Of a DNA stretch of 9,999 bases, positions 1 to 6,159 are shown in pieces; within the stretch, counting starts at the first letter, position 1, and every line of letters starts with the position of its first letter. A model generated the notes under the pieces. It was not told where the DNA came from. It was given only the letters and a program-made list of their open reading frames with translations, and searched no databases. A program made the position numbers and the translations under genes. This DNA is from a bacterium (GTDB lineage Bacteria; SZUA-79; Acidulodesulfobacterales; Acidulodesulfobacteraceae): assembly GCA_021784835.1 (NCBI GenBank), contig JAJYHI010000046.1, positions 1-9,999 on the forward strand, read 5' to 3'.

Positions 1-1
1 G

Positions 2-208
2 CTCAGGAGAGTCAGGATAGGCGGGCTTTATATAGGCGACCTTCCGTCCGGGGAATACCGCGTGTTAAACCGCAAAACCGCAGAATTAGCTTTCGGCAAT
101 GCCGATAAAACGGAGGGGCAGGCTAAAACGCCTAAAACCAATCCTAATTACAAAAAACCGGGTTCGAAAATATCCCCCTATGCTCGCGCCTCGGATTCCG
201 AGATATAA
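2..208 (+). CDS. rluB: 23S rRNA pseudouridine synthase, RluB/RsuA family, C-terminal fragment
   Basis: This is the last 68 codons of a gene that begins left of the window. Frame 2 is open from the edge to a TAA at 206-208. The first residues contain RVRIGGLYIGDLPSGE, which matches the conserved C-terminal strand of the RluB/RluE/RluF/RsuA pseudouridine synthases (family pattern: LxRvxIGplxLgxLxxGewR). These enzymes isomerise uridine to pseudouridine in rRNA. The catalytic Asp domain and any S4 domain would lie off the left edge and cannot be seen. About 45 residues follow the motif, rich in Lys, Thr, Pro and Asn; such basic, unstructured tails are common in RluB. The stop codon is 4 bp from the end of scpA, which converges on it. 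The family call is good. The choice of RluB over its sister enzymes rests mainly on the usual scpA-scpB-rluB neighbourhood. Confidence 0.75.
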   Translation, partial: LRRVRIGGLYIGDLPSGEYRVLNRKTAELAFGNADKTEGQAKTPKTNPNYKKPGSKISPYARASDSEI

Positions 209-212
209 AAAA

Positions 213-1046
213 TCAATTCATGCTTGCTATTTTAGAGCGGTAGCCGGCAAGACTGCCAGGCGCCGGGGTAATATATATTTCGTCGAATAAGTTCAGCTGT
301 TTTAAATTTATCAGAACCAATCTTGCCATTTCAAGAAGCGCGAGGAAATAGGTAAAAAATTCATCCCTGTTCCTGCTGTTTTTAACTATTTCGCTGAACG
401 TTATATTGCCGACGGCATTAAATCTTTCCATTATTTCCGTTATTTTTTCTTTTACTGAAAAACTTTCTCTTTCTACCTCGTATATATTTATCCTGTTTTG
501 AGCCTCAGCCATCTTGCCATAGAAATATTTAGAAAGAATAAAAATATTTGCCTCGAAACTTGCGGCGGCATTAGAAGAAACTTTTTCAAGCGTCGTTTCG
601 TCCGCTTTAAGCATTTTTATTCCGAACACGTCGCGTCCCAGTATAGGCCTGTTATTTAGAAAATCGGCCATTTCCTTAACTTTTCGATATTCCAAAAGCA
701 TATCGGTCAGTTCGGTTCTAGGGTCGTATATATCTTCCCCGCCGCCGTCATCCTCTGCCGCATCGTACTTCGGCAGAAGCATTACGGATTTGATATATAT
801 AAGCTGAGCCGCCATTACTATAAAATCTCCGCCCAAATCAAGATTAAAAGTTTCGTAATGCGGAATGCCGGCGTTTTCGTTTAAACCTATAGCTTCAAGA
901 TACTGCCTTGTTATTTCGACTATAGGAATATCGTAAATATTAATTTTATTTTTTTTTATCAGCGTTAAAAGAAGGTCTAATGGGCCGTCGTAAGCTTCGA
1001 GGCTCACTTTGGGATAAAAAGATAGTTGTGCTTGGGCGGACTGCAT
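213..1046 (-). CDS. scpA: Segregation and condensation protein A (kleisin)
   Basis: This 277-residue ScpA is the kleisin subunit that, with ScpB, bridges the SMC heads in the bacterial chromosome condensin. The N-terminus has the family signature YDGPLDLLLTLIKKNKINIYDIP (positions 19-41, key residues GPLDLLL and KINIYDIP), followed by EITRQYL at 45-50. The middle holds an acidic, Gly-rich loop (about 95-106). The C-terminus is the winged-helix part that binds the SMC cap, with ITFSEIV near 215-221 and the LFDEIYI end motif at 253-259. About 18 residues trail beyond that motif. The ATG at 1044-1046 lies 20 nt after the stop of the M50 peptidase gene, so the two are probably one transcript. The Shine-Dalgarno is weak (GGAA about 12-13 nt upstream). 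No scpB follows: the downstream neighbour is the convergent pseudouridine synthase. Confidence 0.93.
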   Translation of the reverse strand: MQSAQAQLSFYPKVSLEAYDGPLDLLLTLIKKNKINIYDIPIVEITRQYLEAIGLNENAGIPHYETFNLDLGGDFIVMAAQLIYIKSVMLLPKYDAAEDDGGGEDIYDPRTELTDMLLEYRKVKEMADFLNNRPILGRDVFGIKMLKADETTLEKVSSNAAASFEANIFILSKYFYGKMAEAQNRINIYEVERESFSVKEKITEIMERFNAVGNITFSEIVKNSRNRDEFFTYFLALLEMARLVLINLKQLNLFDEIYITPAPGSLAGYRSKIASMN

Positions 1047-1066
1047 AAATTTTATTTATTCCGTTT

Positions 1067-1783
1067 TCATAAGCTGAGATTTTTTAAAACAATATTGTTT
1101 ACTATAAAATTAAACGAAACGACTAAAAAATTGCCGGGGTCGAATAAAAGCAGTATAAGAAGCAAAAAAATTCCGAAAGGCTCAAGTTTGCTTAAAAAGC
1201 CGGAAAACGGTTCGGGCAGAAGGCTTACCGCGACTCTTCCCCCGTCTAACGGCGGAATCGGTATAAGGTTGAACGTTCCAAGTATGATGTTTACCATTAA
1301 TCCTATAAAAAGCATAAAAGTTACCGGATAAACGAAAAATTTAAAAAACGGGCCGCCGTAAACCGTCTGAAAATGAAGATGGCTGATAAAATAGGCTAGA
1401 TATAGATTCATAGCCGGAAACTCGAAAAGTATGACTTTCAAAAAAACAAAACATATAAAAGCCAGAATAAAGTTAGTAACCGGCCCTGCCGCCGCGACAA
1501 ATCCCGTATCTCTTTTTGGGTTTTTGAGTCCGTTAAAATTTACCGGAACGGGTTTTGCATAGCCGAATAAAAAAGGAGAGCCTACAAGTATTAAAAGCAG
1601 GGGGAGGAGAATAGTACCAAAAGGATCGATATGTTTTAAGGGGTTCAGCGTCAGCCTTCCAGCGTTTTTTGCCGTATCGTCGCCGAAAAGATGAGCTACG
1701 TAGCCATGAGAAACCTCGTGCAGTATGATAGCGAATAAAACGGGAATTATAGCGATTACTATAAGCTGAATCGTATTGTTCAT
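1067..1783 (-). CDS. Site-2-protease-like M50 zinc metallopeptidase, integral membrane
   Basis: This 238-residue membrane protein belongs to the short, PDZ-less M50B group, widespread site-2 protease homologues that cut within the membrane. The first hydrophobic helix carries HEVSH at 22-26, the HExxH zinc motif with catalytic Glu23. The conserved AGRLTLNPLKHIDPFGT follows at 41-57. The third zinc ligand is Asp180 in PIPPLDGGR (175-183), the equivalent of the family's NPxPPLDGG. Hydrophobic segments lie at roughly 5-22, 55-75, 95-120, 148-175 and 198-222. The native substrate is unknown. The gene is first in a probable operon with scpA, a pairing seen in many bacteria. The start at 1783 puts the HExxH helix at the expected position. 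There is no Shine-Dalgarno, but a TATAAT box ends 7 nt before the ATG, so the message may be leaderless. Confidence 0.92.
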   Translation of the reverse strand: MNNTIQLIVIAIIPVLFAIILHEVSHGYVAHLFGDDTAKNAGRLTLNPLKHIDPFGTILLPLLLILVGSPFLFGYAKPVPVNFNGLKNPKRDTGFVAAAGPVTNFILAFICFVFLKVILFEFPAMNLYLAYFISHLHFQTVYGGPFFKFFVYPVTFMLFIGLMVNIILGTFNLIPIPPLDGGRVAVSLLPEPFSGFLSKLEPFGIFLLLILLLFDPGNFLVVSFNFIVNNIVLKNLSL

Positions 1784-1790
1784 ATTGTTT

Positions 1791-1820
1791 ATTATACGAT
1801 TATTTTTTCTGATAAATCAA
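1791..1820 (-). promoter_or_regulatory. Predicted sigma70-type promoter of the M50-scpA operon
   Basis: Read on the - strand, TTGATT (1815-1820) is separated by 18 bp from TATAAT (1791-1796). The -10 box ends 7 nt before the ATG at 1783, so transcription would start at or within a base or two of the start codon. No Shine-Dalgarno intervenes. Confidence 0.6.
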
Positions 1821-1858
1821 CTTTATTTTTATTTTATCCGGCCGCAATAACTTTATTA

Positions 1859-1885
1859 TTTTAACGGTTAATTTTTTCGTTAAAA
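1859..1885. repeat. Inverted repeat, 8-bp arms, possible operator
   Basis: TTTTAACG (1859-1866) and CGTTAAAA (1878-1885) are perfect inverted copies 11 bp apart. The left arm overlaps a smaller palindrome, TTAACGGTTAA (1861-1871). The structure flanks the putative -35 box of the rightward gene. It could be a repressor site, or chance in AT-rich DNA. Confidence 0.35.
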
Positions 1886-1896
1886 AATTATATAAT
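1868..1896 (+). promoter_or_regulatory. Predicted promoter of the B12-binding radical SAM gene
   Basis: TTAATT (1868-1873), a 17-bp spacer and TATAAT (1891-1896). An overlapping TATACT (1896-1901) is an alternative -10 that ends 8 nt before the ATG at 1910. Either gives a leader of only a few nucleotides, and there is no Shine-Dalgarno. Confidence 0.5.
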
Positions 1897-1909
1897 ATAC
1901 TATAAAACT

Positions 1910-4273
1910 ATGAAAGCTAATCGTGAATTATACCGCAAGTTGAACGAAGACGTCCTTCCGTTCGTGCAAAAACCCGCAAGATATCTAGGATTAGAAACAG
2001 GGACCACAGTCAAAGATATTAAAACTATACCTCTAAAATTCGCGCTTGCGTTTCCCGATTTTTACGAACTGGGAATGAGCCACATAGGGATGGGGATAAT
2101 ATACGATATATTAAATTCGGAGGCTCATATAGCCTGCGAAAGAGTTTATCTGCCTTATCCCGATATGAACGCCAAACTAAAGGAGTATAATATACCGCTA
2201 TTTTCTTTGGAATCGTTCGAAGAGATTAAAAATTTCGATATAGCCGGCTTTTCCTTGCAATATGAACTTTCCTATACGAATATTTTATTTATGCTCGAAC
2301 TTTCCGGTATTCCGGTATTTTCAAAAGACCGGTCAGGTTCGGACGACCCTTTTATCGGAGCAGGCGGCCCCTGCGCTTTTAACCCTCTTCCATTGAACGA
2401 TTTTATGGATTTTTTTATAATAGGCGATGGAGAAATTACGACGGTCGAAGTATGCAATACCGTATTGGAAGCTAAAAACGGCCTTAAATCCGGGGCGGTC
2501 GATAAAACTGATTATAGAAATTACGTGAAAAGCAGGCTCGCCGAAATAAGAGGCGTTTATGTGCCGGGATTTTCCAAAAGTTTAAAAAAATCTATATTGT
2601 ACGATATAGACTTAAACCGCAAATTCAACGAAAATACGGCATATATCGATAAGCATATCGTTCCGCTTATAGAGACCGTCCATAACAGGCTTGCGGTCGA
2701 AATTGCCCGCGGCTGTTCCTCCGGCTGCCGCTTCTGCCAGGCGGGTTATATTTATAGGCCGGTCAGGGAGAGGAAGAAGAATGCGGTAGTAAATGCCGTA
2801 AAACACGGTTTGCGGACTACCGGTCTCGAAGAAATATCCCTATCTTCCCTTTCGACGGGGGACTATTCCGATATCGAAGCACTGCTTTCCGAATTAGCCG
2901 ATTTAACGTCGGAAAAGAAAATCTCTATGTCGTTTCCGTCTATGAGGATAGGCTCTTTGAGCGAAAATATACTTCAAAAAACTGCCGCCGTGAAAAAAAC
3001 TAATTTTACGTTAGCTCCGGAAGCCGGAACCCAGAGGCTCAGGGATATAATTAATAAAAATATCTCCGAAAGCGATCTGCTTGAGGAAGCGGCACTGCTT
3101 TCGCAAAAAGGTTTTAAAACATTGAAACTATATTTTATGCTCGGGCTTCCGTTTGAAAGAATAGCGGATTTAGACGGAATAGCGGGTTTAATAATAAAAA
3201 TAAAAAAAGTCGCAAAAGGGCTTAATATTACGGTGAACGTCAATAATTTCGTGCCGAAGCCCCATACTCCCTTCCAGTGGCATCCTATGGAAAAAGAACC
3301 TGAGCTTAATTTTAAAATTAATTATTTAAAAAAATTGTTAAAACCCTTAAACGTTAATTTCAGATATCAGGACCCTAAAGTCAGTTTTATAGAAGGACTA
3401 ATATCGAGAGGGGACGATTTTACGCCTAAAATCATATATAATGCATATAAATTCGGCGCGGTTTACGACAGCGAATCCAGATTATTTAATTATGACGCGT
3501 GGCTTAAAGCTCTCGAATGCGATTACGTTTATGAATATGATTTTCATTACGGAAAAAATAATAAGGAAAACGGAACATCGAATTGTAATAAATTAACCTA
3601 TAGATATTTATACGAAGAAAAAAATATAGACGCTCCGCTTCCATGGGATTTTATAGACATACTAGTGGATAAGGATTTTTTAAAAGAGGAATATAAAAAA
3701 TCCCGTATGCAGAATTTAAAATCTATTTATCCCCGCAATGCATCTCCTGTCGGCGGTTCCGCCGATAATCTTTTAACTGAGAATTGCAGAAAAATTTGTT
3801 ATTTATGCGGCGTATGCGATTTCAAAACTTTAAGCCCCGTTTATTCGTCAAAAGCGGAAAACATAAGAATACATAAAAAAAAGGGCAAAGATGATAGGCA
3901 CGATATTGAAGGAAATAACAATATAAATATAAATACGGAAGCCCCCGGCGGACGAGTTTCTTTTTCCGAACTTACGTTTATATATTCCAAAAGAGGAGCG
4001 GCGAAATATCTTGGACATTTAGAAACCGTGAAAATATTGCTTAAGGCTTTTAGAATAACCGGCATTCCCCTTATTTACAGGGAATCTAAATTTACTTCGA
4101 GACCGAAGCTGAGCTTTTCCAATCCTATTCCTTTTATGAGCGAAAGCGACGGACTGCATATTAAAGCAAGGGTAAGCGCGGAATATGCCGTCGAAACGGA
4201 TTTAAACATTCTTAGCGAAAAAATAAACTCGATTCTTCCGGACGGATTAAAAATCGTTAGCATTAATATTTAA
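1910..4273 (+). CDS. B12-binding-type radical SAM protein (TIGR03960-like) fused to a DUF2344 domain
   Basis: This 787-residue protein has three parts. Residues about 20-230 match the N-terminal region of the TIGR03960 radical SAM family, with FPDFYELGMSHIGMGIIYD (48-66) and a GAGGP loop (150-154) in a cobalamin-binding-like fold. Residues about 255-500 are the radical SAM domain: C269, C273 and C276 (CSSGCRFC) would bind the 4Fe-4S cluster, and LAPEAGTQRLRDIINKN (368-384) and LYFMLGLP (407-414) are family landmarks. A second Cys group, C626, C630, C633 and C636, may bind another cluster. Residues about 685-787 match DUF2344 (TIGR03936), with SKRGAAKYLGHLE and RPKLSFSNPIP. That domain is shorter than in stand-alone DUF2344 proteins. 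The biochemical function of the family is not known to me. Members often sit next to rng/rne and rplU-rpmA, but that context is absent here. The ATG at 1910 has no Shine-Dalgarno. Confidence 0.9.
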   Translation: MKANRELYRKLNEDVLPFVQKPARYLGLETGTTVKDIKTIPLKFALAFPDFYELGMSHIGMGIIYDILNSEAHIACERVYLPYPDMNAKLKEYNIPLFSLESFEEIKNFDIAGFSLQYELSYTNILFMLELSGIPVFSKDRSGSDDPFIGAGGPCAFNPLPLNDFMDFFIIGDGEITTVEVCNTVLEAKNGLKSGAVDKTDYRNYVKSRLAEIRGVYVPGFSKSLKKSILYDIDLNRKFNENTAYIDKHIVPLIETVHNRLAVEIARGCSSGCRFCQAGYIYRPVRERKKNAVVNAVKHGLRTTGLEEISLSSLSTGDYSDIEALLSELADLTSEKKISMSFPSMRIGSLSENILQKTAAVKKTNFTLAPEAGTQRLRDIINKNISESDLLEEAALLSQKGFKTLKLYFMLGLPFERIADLDGIAGLIIKIKKVAKGLNITVNVNNFVPKPHTPFQWHPMEKEPELNFKINYLKKLLKPLNVNFRYQDPKVSFIEGLISRGDDFTPKIIYNAYKFGAVYDSESRLFNYDAWLKALECDYVYEYDFHYGKNNKENGTSNCNKLTYRYLYEEKNIDAPLPWDFIDILVDKDFLKEEYKKSRMQNLKSIYPRNASPVGGSADNLLTENCRKICYLCGVCDFKTLSPVYSSKAENIRIHKKKGKDDRHDIEGNNNININTEAPGGRVSFSELTFIYSKRGAAKYLGHLETVKILLKAFRITGIPLIYRESKFTSRPKLSFSNPIPFMSESDGLHIKARVSAEYAVETDLNILSEKINSILPDGLKIVSINI

Positions 4274-4332
4274 TATTAAATCCGCTTAGCGTCCGGTATT
4301 AGTTTTTATGTAAAATTTTTTATAAATTTTTA

Positions 4333-4360
4333 TTGACAAAATTTTAAATAGATATATTAT
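4333..4360 (+). promoter_or_regulatory. Strong sigma70-type promoter of the cytochrome c gene
   Basis: A consensus TTGACA (4333-4338) is followed after 16 bp by TATTAT (4355-4360), inside very AT-rich DNA that could act as an UP element. Transcription should start near 4367, giving a leader of about 80 nt. Confidence 0.7.
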
Positions 4361-4400
4361 ATATATGATTGTGCTTTAATTTGCGACTGTAAAACAATAA

Positions 4401-4424
4401 ATTTAATCTTTAATTTAATCTTTA
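4401..4424 (+). repeat. Perfect 12-bp tandem repeat in the cytochrome leader
   Basis: ATTTAATCTTTA occurs twice head to tail (4401-4412 and 4413-4424), followed by a degenerate third unit (ATTAATTTA, 4425-4433). It lies just upstream of the Shine-Dalgarno, in the untranslated leader. An AU-rich, unstructured leader may help ribosome loading; this is inference. Confidence 0.6.
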
Positions 4425-4432
4425 ATTAATTT

Positions 4433-4440
4433 AGGGAGGG
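4433..4440 (+). promoter_or_regulatory. Strong Shine-Dalgarno that fixes the TTG start of the cytochrome gene
   Basis: AGGGAGGG (4433-4440) lies 7 nt before TTG at 4448-4450. There is no in-frame ATG before codon 84, and the signal peptide requires a start here. The site is much stronger than those of most neighbours. Confidence 0.8.
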
Positions 4441-4447
4441 TAAAAAA

Positions 4448-4927
4448 TTGAAAGCGTTAAAAGGAAAAAAAGGCTTAACCGTTTTATTTACCGCGTTATT
4501 TTTATTAACTATCAGCTTCGGTCTTTACGGCTGCGCAAAAAAATCTGCGCCGTCTAAACCGGCCGCCAAACCGGCCGCCGCTCCTAGCGCTACCGCAACC
4601 ACCACTGCCGCCAAACCGGCTTCAAAGGCGCCGGCTAAAGCCGCCGCAACCACCACTGCTGCCAAACCGGCTTCCGCAAATTTAAAAGCGGCAGCAATGA
4701 AAATTATTAACTCTCAGGGTTGCGCAGGCTGCCATATTATAAACGGCAAAGGCGGCTCGATAGGTCCTAATCTCGACAAAGAAGGAACTAAAGGACATTC
4801 TATCCACTGGCTTGAAGTCCAGATCAATACGCCTAAAGTTCATTCCCCGAATACTATGATGCCGAATCATAACCTTAATCCGTCGCAGTTAAAAACGGTA
4901 GCGGAGTATCTCGAATCTTTAAAATAA
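4448..4927 (+). CDS. Lipoprotein class I cytochrome c with Ala/Pro/Lys-rich tether
   Basis: This 159-residue protein starts with a basic stretch and a hydrophobic segment (10-26) ending in LYGC, a lipobox with the lipidated Cys at 29 (Tyr at -2 is slightly unusual). A low-complexity Ala, Pro, Lys and Thr linker (30-78) follows and should act as a flexible tether. The cytochrome domain (79-159) has one CxxCH heme motif, CAGCH at 92-96, with His96 the proximal ligand. It also has GPNLD (106-110) and a TMMPN motif in which Met137 or Met138, more likely 138, is the distal ligand. The closing helix LKTVAEYLESL is typical. It would carry electrons on the periplasmic side of a membrane; its partner is unknown. 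It is a single-gene unit with its own promoter and terminator. hemL, for heme precursor synthesis, is two genes downstream. Oxidase or peroxidase domains are absent. Confidence 0.9.
   Translation: MKALKGKKGLTVLFTALFLLTISFGLYGCAKKSAPSKPAAKPAAAPSATATTTAAKPASKAPAKAAATTTAAKPASANLKAAAMKIINSQGCAGCHIINGKGGSIGPNLDKEGTKGHSIHWLEVQINTPKVHSPNTMMPNHNLNPSQLKTVAEYLESLK
4593..4674 (+). repeat. 31-bp direct repeat inside the cytochrome linker (51-bp period)
   Basis: Two 31-bp copies, 4593-4623 and 4644-4674, differ at one base (a C/T at a silent third position). They encode the repeated peptide ATTTAAKPAS. The 51-bp offset is 17 codons, so a gain or loss of a unit would change the tether length without a frameshift. 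A smaller repeat of AAACCGGCCGCC lies just upstream (about 4557-4580). Confidence 0.8.
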
Positions 4928-4975
4928 GTTAGGCAACCGGTAATAAAGATATACCGATAACTTTTAAATTTAACG

Positions 4976-5015
4976 GGCATCTGTGAATTAATCCAAAATT
5001 CATAGATGCCTTTTT
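4976..5015 (+). terminator. Rho-independent terminator after the cytochrome c gene
   Basis: A 14-bp stem (4976-4989 with 4997-5010, one G-U pair) closes a 7-nt loop and is followed by TTTTT (5011-5015). It is the clearest terminator in the window and separates the cytochrome from the downstream esterase gene. Confidence 0.93.
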
Positions 5016-5039
5016 ATATTAATTAAAAAATAGTTTACT

Positions 5040-6149
5040 ATGAAAACCAATAAAAACAAAACTGTTCTGATAATATTAATAATCGCAGCCGCCCTTTTAA
5101 TTTCCGGAATTTTTTTATATAGAAACCTTAACGAAAAAACAAACACCGGCGTGCCTGCGGTTAAATCCCTTAAGAATACAGGTATTAAACTTACGAGATA
5201 CCAAAAGTTTAAAAAATTCTGGCATAAGATGTATGCTGAACTCCGTAAAGAAAAAGTAGTCTATTCTTTAAAACCTCTTTATAACGATAAAATTAATAAA
5301 ATCGAAACATACGATTTGACGCTGGCGTCTTACGACGGATTGCGCTTAAAAGGATATTTCGCAATTCCCTATGGAATTAAAGGCAAAAAATACCCGGGCG
5401 TTCTTTTGCTGCACGGTTACGGCTCATTCGGAACTCCAGGCTGGGCGCACTTCTTCGCAAGAAGGGGATATGCGGCTCTTTCAATAGACTTAAGGGGGCA
5501 CGGAAGGAGCAGGACGGTTTATAATCCCAGTTTTCCAGGCCTTATGACGAACGGAATCCTCCATGTTAAAACTTTTTCCATGGTAAAAATAGTTATGGAT
5601 TCTTTAGCTTCCCTAAGATTCCTAGAACATTTTAAAAACATAAATTCGAAATATATATTCGTTACCGGAGGAAGTATGGGAGGAGCGCTTCCTTTAATAG
5701 ACGCCGCTATAGACCCCCATGTCACGGCCGCCGCGGGAGACGTTCCGTTTTTAAGCGATATTCCGGTGCAGATGCCTCTAGCAAAAATGGGTCCTTATAT
5801 GGAAGTTAAAGCGCTCCTGAAAAAGCATCCCCAAGACAAAGCTGAAGTTATGCGGTCTTTATATTACGTCGATACCAAGCATTTTGCGGGTTGGATTAAA
5901 GCTCCGGTTTTAATCGGGGTAGGGCTTAAGGACGAAGACTGTCCGCCCAAAGGCACTTTTGCCGTATATAAATTAATTAAATCTAAAAAACAGCTCTTTA
6001 TAGCAAAAAACAGCGGCCACGTCGTTCTTCCAGGCTGGAATATGGAAGTTTTTAAATTTTTTGCCCCTTATCTTCCTAAATCTCCCGCAAACGCCGGTTC
6101 GAAAAAAGGCTTAAGAAAAAATAAAAACGAGGGAAGGAAATTCTTATAA
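5040..6149 (+). CDS. Membrane-anchored alpha/beta hydrolase, acetyl xylan esterase/CE7-like
   Basis: This 369-residue protein has an N-terminal hydrophobic segment (9-27) that should act as a signal anchor, placing the catalytic domain outside the cytoplasm. The rest matches the acetyl xylan esterase/cephalosporin-C deacetylase family (AXE1, carbohydrate esterase 7): FWHKMYAEL near 60-68, LLLHGYG (122-128, with the oxyanion-hole Tyr127), DLRGHGRS (150-157), the nucleophile Ser212 in GGSMGG, PFLSDI (236-241), Asp298 in GLKDEDCPP and His327 in NSGH. The whole triad is present, so an active ester hydrolase is likely; the substrate cannot be read. CE7 enzymes are usually soluble and about 320 residues long, so the anchor and the basic tail (about 350-369) are additions. 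A broader dienelactone-hydrolase-like role is possible. hemL follows after 10 bp. The ATG at 5040 has no Shine-Dalgarno, and a weak TATATT lies at 5015-5020. Confidence 0.82.
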   Translation: MKTNKNKTVLIILIIAAALLISGIFLYRNLNEKTNTGVPAVKSLKNTGIKLTRYQKFKKFWHKMYAELRKEKVVYSLKPLYNDKINKIETYDLTLASYDGLRLKGYFAIPYGIKGKKYPGVLLLHGYGSFGTPGWAHFFARRGYAALSIDLRGHGRSRTVYNPSFPGLMTNGILHVKTFSMVKIVMDSLASLRFLEHFKNINSKYIFVTGGSMGGALPLIDAAIDPHVTAAAGDVPFLSDIPVQMPLAKMGPYMEVKALLKKHPQDKAEVMRSLYYVDTKHFAGWIKAPVLIGVGLKDEDCPPKGTFAVYKLIKSKKQLFIAKNSGHVVLPGWNMEVFKFFAPYLPKSPANAGSKKGLRKNKNEGRKFL

Positions 6150-6159
6150 GGAAAATTTT

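Noticed and set aside
99..290. 63-residue + strand open frame overlapping the left-end junction
   Set aside because: It overlaps the better-supported rluB fragment in another frame and runs antisense into scpA; its Arg/Lys-rich composition is that of a shadow frame.
1026..1331. 101-residue + strand open frame
   Set aside because: Antisense to the M50 gene, with no recognisable domain and no Shine-Dalgarno.
4274..4332. Possible terminator after the B12-type radical SAM gene near the CCGCTTAGCGTCCGG stretch
   Set aside because: The pairing is limited to about 3 bp; a T-rich stretch follows but there is no stable stem.
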